Origin: Alphaproteobacteria bacterium
GTDB taxonomy: Bacteria; Pseudomonadota; Alphaproteobacteria; Rhodospirillales; Rhodospirillaceae
Length of the DNA stretch: 64,000 bases
Assembly (NCBI GenBank): GCA_003246625.1
Contig: QJZR01000012.1
Location: forward strand, 496,001 to 560,000
Direction: 5' to 3'
This document shows positions 20,514-31,174 of the stretch, piece after piece (positions within the stretch are counted from its first letter, which is position 1; the number at the start of each line of letters is the position of its first letter). The notes under the pieces were generated by a model. It was given only the letters and a program-made list of their open reading frames with translations, was not told where the DNA came from and ran no database searches. Position numbers and translations under genes: made by a program.

Positions 20514-20679
20514 AAACGTTGCGAGGGGTCTTGGACCCCTCGCGCACCCCATTCCTGGTTTTTGCGAACCGTCACGCCGTATGAAGGTTGACGGTCGCTG
20601 ACGCGGCGGAAAACAAGTTATGGGATCAAAGGGCCCAAGGCCCTTTGCCGGTCCGGACAGAGCCCGGCCTGGTTTCCCC
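20514..20679. repeat. Modular intergenic repeat, copy B (type I - shortened core - inverted type II)
   Basis: GTTGCGAGGGGTCTTGGACCCCTCGCGCACCCCATTCCTGGTTTTTGCG...GTCGCTGACGCGGCGGAAAACAAGTTATGGGATCAAAGGGCCCAAGGCCCTTTGCCGGTCCGGACAGAGCCCGGCCTGGTTTCCCC. Confidence 0.85.
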
Positions 20680-22488
20680 CTACTCCGCCGAGGGCTCGGT
20701 GGTGGCCTTGAGCTTCGGCTTGGGCAGGTCGAGCTTGATGTGCAGTTCGCGCAGGCGTTCGGGTTCGACCTCGGCCGGGGCCTGCATCAACAGGTCCTGC
20801 GCCTGCTGATTCAGCGGGAAGGCGATGATCTCGCGGATATTGGGCTCGTCGGCCAACAGCATCACCATGCGGTCGATGCCGGGGGCGGAACCGCCGTGCG
20901 GCGGCGCGCCGAACTTGAAGGCGTTGAGCATGCCGCCGAACTTCTCCTCGACCACCGAGGCCGGATAGCCCGCGATTTCGAAGGCCTTGTACATGATGTC
21001 CGGGCGGTGGTTCCGGATCGCGCCGGAGGACAGTTCCACGCCGTTGCAAACGATGTCGTACTGATAGGCCTTGATGGTCAGCGGATCCTGGGTTTCCAGG
21101 GCCTCCATCTCGCCCTGCGGCATCGAGAACGGGTTGTGGCTGAACTCGATCTTGCCGGTTTCCTCGTTGAGCTCGTACATCGGGAAGTCGACGATCCAGC
21201 AGAACTTGAACTGGCCTTCGTCGAGCAGGCCCAAGTCGGCGCACAGGCGGGTACGGACCTTGCCCGCGAACTTGGCGGCGGCCAGCGGCTTGTCGCAGGC
21301 GAAGAAGACCGCGTCGCCATCCGCGGCGCCGGTCGCCGCCTTGATCGCGGCGACGCGCTCCGGCTCCAGATTCTTGGCGATCGGGCCCTTCGCCTCGCCG
21401 TCGGCGAAGGTGATGTAGCCCAGGCCGCCCGCCCCTTCCTCGCGCGCCCAGGCGTTCAGGTTGTCGAACCACGAACGCGGCTTGGCCGCGCCGCCCGGGG
21501 CGGGAATGGCGCGCACCACCGAACCGGCGGCGACGCCCTTGGCGAAAATGCCGAAGCCCGAGTTGCGATAGGCCTCGGTGACGTCGGCGATGACGATGGG
21601 GTTGCGCAGGTCGGGCTTGTCCGAGCCGTACTTCAGCATCGCCTCGTCATAGGGGATGCGCGGGAACGGCGCGTCGGTCACCGGACGGCCTTTGCCGAAT
21701 TCCTGGAACACGCCGGCCATCACCGGCTCCACCGCGGCGAAGACGTCTTCCTGGGTGACGAAGCTCATTTCCAGGTCGAGCTGATAGAACTCGCCCGGCG
21801 AACGGTCGGCGCGGGAATCCTCGTCGCGGAAGCACGGCGCGATCTGGAAATAGCGGTCGAAGCCCGCCACCATCAACATCTGCTTGAACTGCTGCGGCGC
21901 CTGCGGCAGGGCGTAGAACTTGCCCGGATGCATGCGCGCCGGAACCAGGAAGTCGCGCGCGCCCTCGGGGCTGGAGGCGGTGAGGATCGGCGTCTGCATC
22001 TCCATGAAGCCCTGGTCGATCATGCGGCGGCGGATCGAGGCGATCACCCGGCTGCGCAGCACGATGTTGGCGTGCAGGCGCTCGCGCCGCAGATCGAGGA
22101 AGCGATAACGCAGACGCATTTCCTCGGAAAAGTCCTCGTTCGAGGCGACCTGGATCGGCAGCACCTCGGCGGTGGACAGCACGTCCACCGCGTCGACGCG
22201 CACCTCCACCTCGCCGGTGGGCAGCTTGGTGTTGACCGTGTCGGCGTCGCGCTTCACCACCCGCCCGGTGACGCGGATCACCGATTCCGGACGCACGTTT
22301 TCCAAGGTCGCGAAAACCGGGCTGCCGCTGTCGGTGACGCACTGGGTGATGCCGTAGTGGTCGCGCACGTCGACGAACAGAAGGTTGCCGTGGTCGCGCT
22401 TCCGGTGCACCCAGCCGGAGAGGCGCACGGTGGCCCCGGTATGGCTGGCGGAGAGGTCGTTACAGGTGTGCGTGCGGTAGGCGTGCAT
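20680..22488 (-). CDS. aspS: Aspartyl-tRNA synthetase
   Basis: [51 protein letters not shown]; class II motifs, [32 protein letters not shown]. Confidence 0.97.
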   Translation of the reverse strand: MHAYRTHTCNDLSASHTGATVRLSGWVHRKRDHGNLLFVDVRDHYGITQCVTDSGSPVFATLENVRPESVIRVTGRVVKRDADTVNTKLPTGEVEVRVDAVDVLSTAEVLPIQVASNEDFSEEMRLRYRFLDLRRERLHANIVLRSRVIASIRRRMIDQGFMEMQTPILTASSPEGARDFLVPARMHPGKFYALPQAPQQFKQMLMVAGFDRYFQIAPCFRDEDSRADRSPGEFYQLDLEMSFVTQEDVFAAVEPVMAGVFQEFGKGRPVTDAPFPRIPYDEAMLKYGSDKPDLRNPIVIADVTEAYRNSGFGIFAKGVAAGSVVRAIPAPGGAAKPRSWFDNLNAWAREEGAGGLGYITFADGEAKGPIAKNLEPERVAAIKAATGAADGDAVFFACDKPLAAAKFAGKVRTRLCADLGLLDEGQFKFCWIVDFPMYELNEETGKIEFSHNPFSMPQGEMEALETQDPLTIKAYQYDIVCNGVELSSGAIRNHRPDIMYKAFEIAGYPASVVEEKFGGMLNAFKFGAPPHGGSAPGIDRMVMLLADEPNIREIIAFPLNQQAQDLLMQAPAEVEPERLRELHIKLDLPKPKLKATTEPSAE

Positions 22489-22643
22489 GTCGCGGTCCTT
22501 CGGTTCAAGTTAAGCAGGCAAAAGCACAACGAAGCCGCGCCTTTGTCAAGGCGGGATTTGCGCGGGGCCCGCCCCCGCCTCCCGGTGCGCCCAGCGATGC
22601 AACCCTTGCCAGACACCACGCCTTAAGAGTATAGCTTGCCGCC

Positions 22644-23864
22644 ATGAGCCTGATCACAGACACCCAGGCCCTCGCCGCTCTGTGCGCGCGCCTGGCAAAA
22701 TCACAATTCGTCACCGTCGATACGGAATTCATCCGCGAGAAGACCTATTGGCCCAGGCTGTGCCTGATCCAGGTCGCGGGCGAAGAGGAAGCGGCGGGCA
22801 TCGACCCCCTGGCCGAAGGGATTGACCTCGAGCCCTTCTTCGCGCTGATGCGCGATACCTCGGTGCTGAAGGTCTTCCACGCGGCGCGCCAGGATCTGGA
22901 AATCCTGTTGAAGCTGATGGGCGACCTGCCGTCGCCGATCTTCGACACCCAGGTCGCGGCGATGGTCTGCGGCTTCGGCGAATCGGTGGGCTACGAAACC
23001 CTGGCCACCAAGCTGGCCGGAGCCCACATCGACAAGTCCACCCGCTTCACCGACTGGTCGAAGCGTCCGCTCACCGAGCGGCAGGTGGTCTATGCCCTCT
23101 CCGACGTGATTCCGCTGCGCAAGGTCTACCGCAAGCTGGCGGCGGTTCTGGACCGCACCGGCCGCGCCGCCTGGCTGGACGAGGAAATGTCGGTTCTCAC
23201 CGACCACGCCACCTATCAGCCCGACCCGCGCGAGATGTTCCGCCGCCTGAAGTCGCGGACCAAGAACCCCCGCTTCCTCGCCGTGCTGCGCGAACTCGCC
23301 GCCTGGCGCGAGTTGGAGGCGCAACGCCGCGACCTGCCGCGTCAGCGGGTGATCCGCGACGAGGCCTTGCTGGAAGTCGCCGCCTCCGCCCCGACCACGC
23401 ACGAGGCCCTGGCCGATACCCGTCAGTTGCCGAAAAGCATGACCGACGGCCCGGTCGCCGATGCGATCGTCGAGGCGGTGGAATCCGGACTCGCCGTGCC
23501 GATGGGCGAATGCCCCGACCTGCCCGAGCACAAAAACCATCCGCCCGGCCTGGCCCCGGTGGTGGACCTCTTGAAGGTGCTGCTCAAGACCAAGTGCGAC
23601 GCGCATGGCGTCGCCCCGAAGATCGTCGCCTCCACCGAGGAGCTGGAGGACCTGGCCGCCGACGACACCGCGCCGGTGCGCGCGCTTTCCGGCTGGCGGC
23701 GGGTGCTGTTCGGCGAGGACGCCCTGCGTCTGAAGCACGGCCACATCGCCTTGGCCATCTCCCCGGAAAACGGCCGCATCGAGCTGATTCCGGTCGAGGA
23801 CGACGCCGACGGCGTCGAGGCCATCGCTACCGGCCTGCCTTCCGCCTCCACCGACGCCGCCTGA
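22644..23864 (+). CDS. rnd: Ribonuclease D
   Basis: FVTVDTEFIREKTYWPRLCLIQVAG; VFHAARQDLEIL; HRDC-like region. Confidence 0.95.
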   Translation: MSLITDTQALAALCARLAKSQFVTVDTEFIREKTYWPRLCLIQVAGEEEAAGIDPLAEGIDLEPFFALMRDTSVLKVFHAARQDLEILLKLMGDLPSPIFDTQVAAMVCGFGESVGYETLATKLAGAHIDKSTRFTDWSKRPLTERQVVYALSDVIPLRKVYRKLAAVLDRTGRAAWLDEEMSVLTDHATYQPDPREMFRRLKSRTKNPRFLAVLRELAAWRELEAQRRDLPRQRVIRDEALLEVAASAPTTHEALADTRQLPKSMTDGPVADAIVEAVESGLAVPMGECPDLPEHKNHPPGLAPVVDLLKVLLKTKCDAHGVAPKIVASTEELEDLAADDTAPVRALSGWRRVLFGEDALRLKHGHIALAISPENGRIELIPVEDDADGVEAIATGLPSASTDAA

Positions 23865-23915
23865 ACCGTCCCCCCCCGCGAGAATTTCCGCGCGGGGGTT
23901 GACGGCGCCTTAATT

Positions 23916-23934
23916 CGTAACCAACTAGGTTGCG
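23916..23934. promoter_or_regulatory. Candidate Rrf2-type operator overlapping promoter
   Basis: CGTAACC-AACTA-GGTTGCG imperfect dyad downstream of TTGACG (23899-23904). Confidence 0.45.
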
Positions 23935-23948
23935 AGAAAGGAGCCGTC

Positions 23949-24377
23949 ATGGCCAAGAACTGCCGCTTCACCGTCGCCACCCACATCTGCGCGGTCATCG
24001 CCCTCGCCCCCGAGCGGGCGGTCACCTCGGACGACGCGGCGGGCAGCGTCAACACCAACCCGGTGGTGGCGCGCCGCATCCTTGCCGCCCTGGCACGGGC
24101 GGGTCTGGTGTCGTCGCAGCGCGGCCCTTCCGGCGGATACCGCCTGGCGCTTTCCCCGCAAGAGATCGACCTGGCCGCCATCGCGCGGGCGATCGACGGC
24201 GCGGAAGGCCCGGTCTTCGCCCCCCACGCCCCCAACCCGGTCTGTCCGGTGGGGCGCGGCATCCAGCCTCTCTTGACCGAAATCGTCCGCCGCGCCGACG
24301 GCGCCCGGCTGGCAGAACTGGCCAAGACCCGGCTTTCCGACATCGTCGCGCGTCTGGCGCCGCCATCGAGCGGCTGA
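23949..24377 (+). CDS. Rrf2 family transcriptional regulator
   Basis: MAKNCRFTVATHICAVIALAPERAVTSDDAAGSVNTNPVVARRILAALARAGLVSSQRGPSGGYRLA. Confidence 0.9.
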   Translation: MAKNCRFTVATHICAVIALAPERAVTSDDAAGSVNTNPVVARRILAALARAGLVSSQRGPSGGYRLALSPQEIDLAAIARAIDGAEGPVFAPHAPNPVCPVGRGIQPLLTEIVRRADGARLAELAKTRLSDIVARLAPPSSG

Positions 24378-24422
24378 CGCGCCCCACCGCATTCGCCCCC
24401 GTTCAACCCAAGGAGTTGCAGC

Positions 24423-24986
24423 ATGAGCAAGATCGCCGTCATCTATCATTCCGGCTTCGGCCACACCGCGAAGCAGGCCGCGGCCGTGGCCGAGGGCGCG
24501 CAAGCCGTCGCCGGAACCGAGGCCCGTCTGATCAAGGTGGAGGACTTCGAGGCCGAGGGCGCCTTCGTCGACGCCGCCGACGCCATCGTCTTCGGCTCGC
24601 CGACCTACATGGGCTCGGTCTCCGGCCCCTTCAAAACCTGGATGGACGCGACCGGCGGCCGCTGGTACGCGCGGGCCTGGAAGGACAAGCTGGCCGCCGG
24701 GTTCACCAATTCCGCCAGCCAAAGCGGCGACAAACTCGCCACCCTGATGCAGTTGGCGGTGTTCGCCGCGCAGCACGGCATGATCTGGGTGGGGCTCGAC
24801 CTTTTGCCGGGCAACAACAGCAGCCAAGGCTCGGTGGAGGACCTCAACCGCCTGGGCTCGTTCTTGGGCGCGATGGCGCAGTCCAACAACGACCAGGGGC
24901 CGGAACTGGCGCCGCCTCCCGCCGACCTGGCCACCGCGAAGGCGCTGGGCCAGCGCGTCGCGGAACAGGCGAAGCGCTTGAAATAG
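24423..24986 (+). CDS. Flavodoxin-fold NAD(P)H-dependent reductase (WrbA-like)
   Basis: MSKIAVIYHSGFGHTAKQAAAVAEGA...FGSPTYMGSVSGPFKTWMDATGGRWYARAWKDKLAAGFTNSASQSGDK. Confidence 0.9.
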   Translation: MSKIAVIYHSGFGHTAKQAAAVAEGAQAVAGTEARLIKVEDFEAEGAFVDAADAIVFGSPTYMGSVSGPFKTWMDATGGRWYARAWKDKLAAGFTNSASQSGDKLATLMQLAVFAAQHGMIWVGLDLLPGNNSSQGSVEDLNRLGSFLGAMAQSNNDQGPELAPPPADLATAKALGQRVAEQAKRLK

Positions 24987-24994
24987 GGAAAGGC

Positions 24995-25020
24995 GGGCCG
25001 GGAAGCATCCCGGCCCTTTT
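24995..25020. terminator. Rho-independent terminator
   Basis: GGGCCGGGAAGCATCCCGGCCC followed by TTTT, between convergent genes. Confidence 0.85.
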
Positions 25021-25022
25021 CT

Positions 25023-26552
25023 TCAGACCCGTTCGATCGCCGCCTCGCGGCCGATGCAACGGGCTAGGCGCTCCAACCGCTTGTCGAAGGCCGACACGTC
25101 GAAGGCCGGATCGTCGGCGGGCACCCGCAACACCAGGCGGCGGGGTTCGCGGATCAGGCGGCATTCGCCGAGGATGCCGGGCGCGCCGCCGGAAATCGCA
25201 TGGGCAAGGCGCAGGCCGCAGCCCACCGCCTGCACCCGCACCCGATCCTCGGGGGACAGCATCGACAGCACCCCCTGCGCGTCGTGAATTTCGTCATAGG
25301 TCTGATAGCGATAGAGCACCATCAGCGAGAGGGCGGCGCGGTCCTGGTGATCGAAGCCGACCACCGGCAGACGCAAGGTCTTGAAGAACGCCTGCTGGCC
25401 GCGGAAATCGGGATGCTCGTCCCAATAGAGGTCGCCCAGCATGCAGGCGGCGAACCGCTGCCTCAGCTGCTTGTCGCTTTCTTCCTCGAACAAGGGGTCG
25501 AGGAAACGCATCAGCAGCGACGGCTGCTGCGCGAAACGGTGCCCGTTGCCCGCCACCGCCTCGCACATGTCGACGATCGGGTCGCGGTCGCGGATGCCCG
25601 ACGGCAGGTTGGTGTAATAGAACCCTTCGCGCATGCCGTGGATGGAAAACACCAGCCGTTCCGGCTTCACCGCCGAAAGCAGAATTTCCAACAAGCGCGC
25701 GGCATAGGGCAGCACCGCGATGCGCCGCCGCGAGATGCCGGGAATCTTGTCCATCGAGCGCCGCCCGATGCGCGCCACCAGGTCGGTCAACTCCAACGCC
25801 CGCTGGCGGGTCAGGGTGTATTTGTCGAGCACTTGCAGGGGGTGGTTCTCCTGCTGCATGCACAGCTTCGCCAGCGCGCGCCACGAACCGCCCACCGCGT
25901 ACAGATTTTCCACCGGACGGCCGGTCGCCCAGGGCGCGCGCTCCAGGTGCTTCGCGATGGCGGCGTCCACCGCCGCGTCGCCGCCGCGCGCGATATCGTC
26001 CAGGCGCAGCACCCCCAGGGGGAACGAACACATCCGCCCCACCGGGTCGGCCCGGACGCCGTCGATTTCCACCAGCTCCAGGCTGCCGCCGCCCAGGTCG
26101 GCGACGATGCCCCGCGCGTCGGGGGTGCCCAGCAGCACGCCGAGCGCGGCCAGGCGCCCCTCGTCCTCGCCGGAAAGCACCCGCACCTCGGCGCCGAAGC
26201 GTTCCGCCAGTTCGGCGACGAAGGAGGGACCGTCGGTGGCGTCGCGCACCGCCGCGGTGGCCAACAGGTCCAGCCGCCCCACGCCCATGGCGCGGGCCAG
26301 GCGCACATAGCGGCCCACCGCCGACACCGCGCAGCTTCGTCCCGCCGGGTTGAGGACGCCGCTGCTTTGGATGCCCGCGCCCAGAGCGCAGGCGGATTTT
26401 TCGTTGAACAGCTGCACCGGCGCGCGTGTCAGCCCGGCAAAGACCACGAAGCGCACCGAGTTGGACCCGATGTCGATGATGCCGACCGGACGGCCGTCGC
26501 CGGAAACCGAAAGCACCTCGGGGGCGACGTGATGCAGGGGATGCGCGCTCAT
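25023..26552 (-). CDS. ppx: Exopolyphosphatase / Ppx-GppA phosphatase
   Basis: GIIDIGSNSVRFVVFAG; GIVADLGGGSLELVEI. Confidence 0.94.
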   Translation of the reverse strand: MSAHPLHHVAPEVLSVSGDGRPVGIIDIGSNSVRFVVFAGLTRAPVQLFNEKSACALGAGIQSSGVLNPAGRSCAVSAVGRYVRLARAMGVGRLDLLATAAVRDATDGPSFVAELAERFGAEVRVLSGEDEGRLAALGVLLGTPDARGIVADLGGGSLELVEIDGVRADPVGRMCSFPLGVLRLDDIARGGDAAVDAAIAKHLERAPWATGRPVENLYAVGGSWRALAKLCMQQENHPLQVLDKYTLTRQRALELTDLVARIGRRSMDKIPGISRRRIAVLPYAARLLEILLSAVKPERLVFSIHGMREGFYYTNLPSGIRDRDPIVDMCEAVAGNGHRFAQQPSLLMRFLDPLFEEESDKQLRQRFAACMLGDLYWDEHPDFRGQQAFFKTLRLPVVGFDHQDRAALSLMVLYRYQTYDEIHDAQGVLSMLSPEDRVRVQAVGCGLRLAHAISGGAPGILGECRLIREPRRLVLRVPADDPAFDVSAFDKRLERLARCIGREAAIERV

Positions 26553-26606
26553 GCTTCACCGAAAGGCCGGGCGGCGTCCCATGCAGCGGGCGCGGCCGGC
26601 GGCATC

Positions 26607-28835
26607 TTAGCGATCCGTTGGTTCCAAGGACAAGGGTTGAATCTCGTTCTCCCCGTGCGAAACCCGCGCGCTGCCGCGTCCCGACAGGCTGGGGTTGGTC
26701 ATGAAATAGGTGTGGGCGGAGAACCCTTGCCCGGCTGGCTGACAACGCCGATAGACGCCGTCGGCATGCAAGACCCAGCTTTGCGCCACGTCCTTAAGGT
26801 TGGCGACCATGATCTGGTCCAGCACTTGGCGGTGCACCGTCGGGTTCTCCACCGGCACGAAACTTTCCACCCGGCGCAGCATGTTGCGCTGCATCCAGTC
26901 GGCGGAGGAAATATAGATCTTGGCCTGCGGCGAGGGCATCGGATGGCCGTTGGCGAAACAGGCGATGCGCGCATGTTCGAGAAAACGGCCGACGATGCTC
27001 TTCACCCGGATGTTCTCGGAAAGCCCGGGCACGCCGGGACGCAGGCAGCAGATGCCGCGGATCACCAGGTCGACCTGCACCCCCGCCTGCGAGGCGCGGT
27101 ACAAGGTGTCGATGATCGCGGTGTCGACCAGCGAATTGAGCTTCGCCCAGATCGCCGCCGGACGCCCCGCCTTGGCGTGCGCGATTTCCCCCTCGATGTC
27201 GGCGATCAGCCGCGCGCGCAGGTTCAGCGGCGCGATCGCCAGCTTTTCCATCTGCTCGGGCTGGGCATATCCGGTCATGTAGTTGAACATCTTCGCGGCG
27301 TCGCGGCAAAGCGCCGGGTCGCAGGTGAAGAAGGACAGGTCGGTATAGATCTTGGCGGTGATCGGGTGGTAGTTGCCGGTGCCGTAATGCACGTAGGAGC
27401 GCAGCGCGTTGCCCTCGCGCCGCACCACCAGCGACACCTTGGCGTGGATCTTGAGGTCGATGAAGCCATAGACCACCTGCGCCCCGGCACGTTCCAGGCG
27501 GCGGGCCCAGCGGATGTTGGCCTCTTCGTCGAAACGGGCCTTGAGCTCGACCATCGCGGCGACCGACTTACCCGCCTCCGCCGCCTCGACCAGGGCGGCG
27601 ACGATCGGCGAATCGTTGCTGGTGCGATAAAGCGTCTGCTTGATCGCCACCACGTCCGGGTCGCGCGCCGCCTGGCGGATGAACTGCACCACCGCGTCGA
27701 AGGATTCGTAGGGGTGGTGGACGACCAGGTCCTTCTTGCTGATCGCGGCGAAGCAGTCGCCGCCGAAATCGCGAATGCGCTGCGGGAAGCGCGCGGCGAA
27801 GGGATAGAACAGCAGGTCGGGGCGGTCGTTGACGATCACCTCCTTGACGTCGGCCATGCCGATCAGGCCTTCGAGGTCGAAGATGTCGTCGGGCGCGGTG
27901 TCCAGGGCGCCGGAGATCAGGTCGCGCAGTTCGGGCGCCATCTCGTGGGTGGTGGTCAGGCGGATGACGTGGCCGCGGCGGCGGCGCTTGAGCGCGCTTT
28001 CGAAACTCCGCACCAGGTCTTCGGCCTCTTCGTCGATTTCCATTTCGCTGTCGCGCAGGATGCGGAAATGGCCGCTTTTCGCCACCTCGTACCCGGGGAA
28101 CAGACGGTCGAGGTGCAGCATCACCACCTGTTCCAGCGCGATGAAGCGTATCCCCTCGCCGGGCAGGCGGATGAAGCGTCCCACCTGGGCGGGCAACGGC
28201 ACCAGGGCGTGCAGCAGGGCCGTTCCGCCCTTCGCGTGCAGCTCCAGGACCAGCGCCATGCCGAGATTGGGAATGAAGGGGAAGGGATGCGCCGGATCGA
28301 TCGCCAGCGGCGTCAGAACCGGAAAGATCTGCCCCATGAAGTGCTCGGCCAGCCAGACACGGTCAGCCTTGGTCAGTTCCTTGGGTTCGATCACCGCAAG
28401 GCCTTCCTTGCGCAGCTCGCGTTGCAGCACCTTCCAGCAGTTGACCTGGCGCCCGACCAGGGTCCGTCCCTCGGCGTTGATGCGGACGAGCTGCTGTTCC
28501 GGGGTCAGGCCGTCGTCGGAGGGAGTGTTGACCCCGGCGTCCACCTGCCCCTTCAGACCGGCGACGCGCACCATGTAGAACTCGTCCAGGTTGGACGCGG
28601 AGATCGACAGGAAACGCACCCGTTCCAGCAACGGGTGATTGGGGTTGTCGGCTTCCTCGATGACCCGGGTGTTGAAGGCCAGCCACGACAGTTCGCGGTT
28701 GATGTAAAGCTTGTCGACCGGCAGGGACGCGATGTCCAGGGACTTGGCCGCGGCGGCGGGCGTGGCTCCGCTCATGAGGAAAATCTCCCGATCTGTGGCG
28801 CCGATCCCGCGCCGCGCCTTCGCGCCGCTGGACAC
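26607..28835 (-). CDS. ppk: Polyphosphate kinase 1
   Basis: [65 protein letters not shown]. Confidence 0.96.
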   Translation of the reverse strand: MSSGAKARRGIGATDREIFLMSGATPAAAAKSLDIASLPVDKLYINRELSWLAFNTRVIEEADNPNHPLLERVRFLSISASNLDEFYMVRVAGLKGQVDAGVNTPSDDGLTPEQQLVRINAEGRTLVGRQVNCWKVLQRELRKEGLAVIEPKELTKADRVWLAEHFMGQIFPVLTPLAIDPAHPFPFIPNLGMALVLELHAKGGTALLHALVPLPAQVGRFIRLPGEGIRFIALEQVVMLHLDRLFPGYEVAKSGHFRILRDSEMEIDEEAEDLVRSFESALKRRRRGHVIRLTTTHEMAPELRDLISGALDTAPDDIFDLEGLIGMADVKEVIVNDRPDLLFYPFAARFPQRIRDFGGDCFAAISKKDLVVHHPYESFDAVVQFIRQAARDPDVVAIKQTLYRTSNDSPIVAALVEAAEAGKSVAAMVELKARFDEEANIRWARRLERAGAQVVYGFIDLKIHAKVSLVVRREGNALRSYVHYGTGNYHPITAKIYTDLSFFTCDPALCRDAAKMFNYMTGYAQPEQMEKLAIAPLNLRARLIADIEGEIAHAKAGRPAAIWAKLNSLVDTAIIDTLYRASQAGVQVDLVIRGICCLRPGVPGLSENIRVKSIVGRFLEHARIACFANGHPMPSPQAKIYISSADWMQRNMLRRVESFVPVENPTVHRQVLDQIMVANLKDVAQSWVLHADGVYRRCQPAGQGFSAHTYFMTNPSLSGRGSARVSHGENEIQPLSLEPTDR

Positions 28836-28924
28836 GACCGCTTATTGTGGCGGAAACTCAGCCGCCTAGAAAGAGTCAACTCGCATCCGCATAGCGGAAT
28901 ATCGAACGGTTTCAGGATGATGTT

Positions 28925-29452
28925 TTGATGACAAAGACGCTGATCTTGTTGCGCCACCTGAAATCCGACTGGGGCGACCCCGCCCTCGCCGACCGCGACC
29001 GGCCCCTGGCGGAACGCGGCATGGCGGCGGGCATTCTGGTGCGGGCCGCCCTGACCGAACGGTGTCCGCCGCCGGACACGGTGCGGTGTTCCCCGGCGCG
29101 CCGCACCCGCGACACCCTGGACGCGGTGCGGGATGCCTTTCCCGCCGCCGAGGTCCGCTTCGAGGACGCCCTCTACCAGGCGTCCGTCGACACCCTGCGC
29201 GGCCTGGCCGCCGGTCTGCCCGAGACGGCGAAGACCGCCCTGCTGATCGGGCACAACCCGGGACTTCTGGAATTCGCCTGGTTCCTGGCGCGGCCCGAGG
29301 ATTTGTCGGCGCACCCAGTCTTCGCCAAGTTTCCGACCGGCGGCGTCGCCGCCTTCTCCCTGCCGATCGACGGCTGGGGGGCGCTTGCGGGCGGCGAAGG
29401 ACGGTTGCTCGCCGCCTTCACGCCGAGGGAACTGGCCCGGGATCGCCGCTGA
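28925..29452 (+). CDS. Histidine phosphatase family protein (SixA-like)
   Basis: LILLRHLKSDWGDPALADRDRPLAERG: RHxxS motif of SixA. Confidence 0.9.
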   Translation: MMTKTLILLRHLKSDWGDPALADRDRPLAERGMAAGILVRAALTERCPPPDTVRCSPARRTRDTLDAVRDAFPAAEVRFEDALYQASVDTLRGLAAGLPETAKTALLIGHNPGLLEFAWFLARPEDLSAHPVFAKFPTGGVAAFSLPIDGWGALAGGEGRLLAAFTPRELARDRR

Positions 29453-30107
29453 GGGTCTCGCGCAGCAGGGCGACGCTGACCCGGCGCTTGAGCGCCAGGG
29501 CGCGCCGGTCGGCCCGCTCCACCACCCCTTCCGCCGCCGCGATGGACCGTTCCATGTGGGTCAGCAGGAAGGCGATTTCCGCCTCGCCGACGATCAGTTG
29601 ACGGTCGTGGAACAGCTTCGCCAGAACCGCCGCCATCAGGCGGTCGTCGGGGCGCCCGATTTCCGCCACCGGAAAGGTCAGCAGCCGCGACCGCCAGTCG
29701 GGCAGGCGCAGCGGAATCGCCGACGGCATCCGGGAACTGGTCAACAGCAGCGGCACGCCGCGTTCGCGGGCGCGGTTGAACAGATGGAACAGCGTCTCCT
29801 CCGGCGGGTCGCGGTCGACGTCCTCGACCACCAGGGCGGCAACCCCCGGCTCCGGCAGGTCGCCACGCAAGGCCGGATCGGCGGCGGACATCACCGCCGC
29901 GCCGCTGTCCTTGGCGAACATCCGCGCGATGTGGGTCTTGCCGGCGCGGCGCGCGCCGACCACGACGACGCCGCCCGCCGGCCAGGCGGGCCAGGCGTCC
30001 AGCCACGCCATCACCGCGTCATGGCAATCCGACACCCAGAAGTCCTCGCCCCCCAGGGCGGCGCGGTGCGGCAGATCGAGGACGTACTGCGTCGGCGTCT
30101 CAGCCAT
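29418..30107 (-). CDS. hdaA: DnaA-like ATPase, replication regulator HdaA
   Basis: MAETPTQYVLDLPHRAALGGEDFWVSDCHDAVMAWLDAWPAWPAGGVVVVGARRAGKTHIARMF; sensor-II-like tail. Confidence 0.85.
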   Translation of the reverse strand: MAETPTQYVLDLPHRAALGGEDFWVSDCHDAVMAWLDAWPAWPAGGVVVVGARRAGKTHIARMFAKDSGAAVMSAADPALRGDLPEPGVAALVVEDVDRDPPEETLFHLFNRARERGVPLLLTSSRMPSAIPLRLPDWRSRLLTFPVAEIGRPDDRLMAAVLAKLFHDRQLIVGEAEIAFLLTHMERSIAAAEGVVERADRRALALKRRVSVALLRETLSGDPGPVPSA

Positions 30108-31164
30108 CGCTGCCGCCGCGATAGGCGCCACTGACGAGATAGCGGCGCAAGGCATGACGGGCCAACACGCCGATCACTGCCGCCACCGGCAACGCCACCA
30201 GGATGCCGAGGAAGCCGAACAGCGACGACCCGGCGAACAAGGCGAACAGCACCCATACCGGATGCAGGCCGACCCGGTTGCCGACCAGGCGGGGGGTCAG
30301 GACATAGCCTTCCAGCACCTGTCCGCCCATGAACACCGCGACCACGCCAAGGATCGACGGCCAGTCGGAAAACTGCAACACCGCCAGGAACACCCCCAAC
30401 ACGAACCCGGCGATGCCGCCGACGTAGGGAATGAACGACATCACGCCGGTGGCGATGCCGACCAGCAGACCGGCGTCCAGCCCGGCGGCGCTGAGCCCCA
30501 GGGCGTAATAGACGGCCAGGATCAGGCACTCCGTCGCCTGGCCGCGCAGGAACCCGGCCAGGGTGATGTCGATGTCGCGCGCCATGCTGCGGATGACCGG
30601 GGCGGTCTTGCGCGGCAGCCAGCCGTCGACCCGCGCCACCATGCGGTCCCAGTCGCGCAGAAGGTAGAAGGTGACCACCGGGGTGACGATCAGGAACGAC
30701 AACACGTTGATCACCGCGAAGCCGCGCGACACCAGGCCGCGCGCCAGCTTGCCGGTCCACTCGACCAGGGTACCGCTGTAGTTGCCGAACGAGTCCTCAA
30801 GCGCCTTCACCTGCTCCGGCGGCAGGTGGTCCAGCACCCAGTGCGCGTGCGGCTTGATGTCCCGCCAGGTCTGCTCGGCATAGGCGGGGCCGTTCTCGAT
30901 CAGCGAGGTCACCTGCACCTGGATCAACGGCACCAGGATCACCACCAGACCGATCAAAGCCAGCATCACCGACACGGTGATCACCACCACCGCGGGCGTG
31001 CGTTTCAGCCCCGTCCGCTCCAACCGGTCGGCCAGGGGGTCGAGAAAATAGGCGAAGGCAAGGCCGGAAACGAACGGCAGCAGCATGCCGCGCAGCAGAT
31101 AGAGCAGCAGGAAGAACGCCGCGAAGGCGATCACCCAAAGGCGGAAGACGTCGCGCCGGATCAC
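30100..31164 (-). CDS. AI-2E family transporter / PerM-like permease
   Basis: Multi-TM protein with IPYVGGIAGFVLGVFLAVLQF and LEGYVLTPRLVGNRVGLHPVWVLFALFAGSSLFGFLGILVALPVAAV. Confidence 0.92.
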   Translation of the reverse strand: MIRRDVFRLWVIAFAAFFLLLYLLRGMLLPFVSGLAFAYFLDPLADRLERTGLKRTPAVVVITVSVMLALIGLVVILVPLIQVQVTSLIENGPAYAEQTWRDIKPHAHWVLDHLPPEQVKALEDSFGNYSGTLVEWTGKLARGLVSRGFAVINVLSFLIVTPVVTFYLLRDWDRMVARVDGWLPRKTAPVIRSMARDIDITLAGFLRGQATECLILAVYYALGLSAAGLDAGLLVGIATGVMSFIPYVGGIAGFVLGVFLAVLQFSDWPSILGVVAVFMGGQVLEGYVLTPRLVGNRVGLHPVWVLFALFAGSSLFGFLGILVALPVAAVIGVLARHALRRYLVSGAYRGGSDG

Positions 31165-31174
31165 TCCTGGTCTC

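Noticed and set aside
25200-28928. 1242-aa forward ORF
   Set aside because: Antisense to the clear ppx and ppk genes; His/Gln/Gly/Arg-rich low-information translation typical of antisense frames in high-GC DNA.
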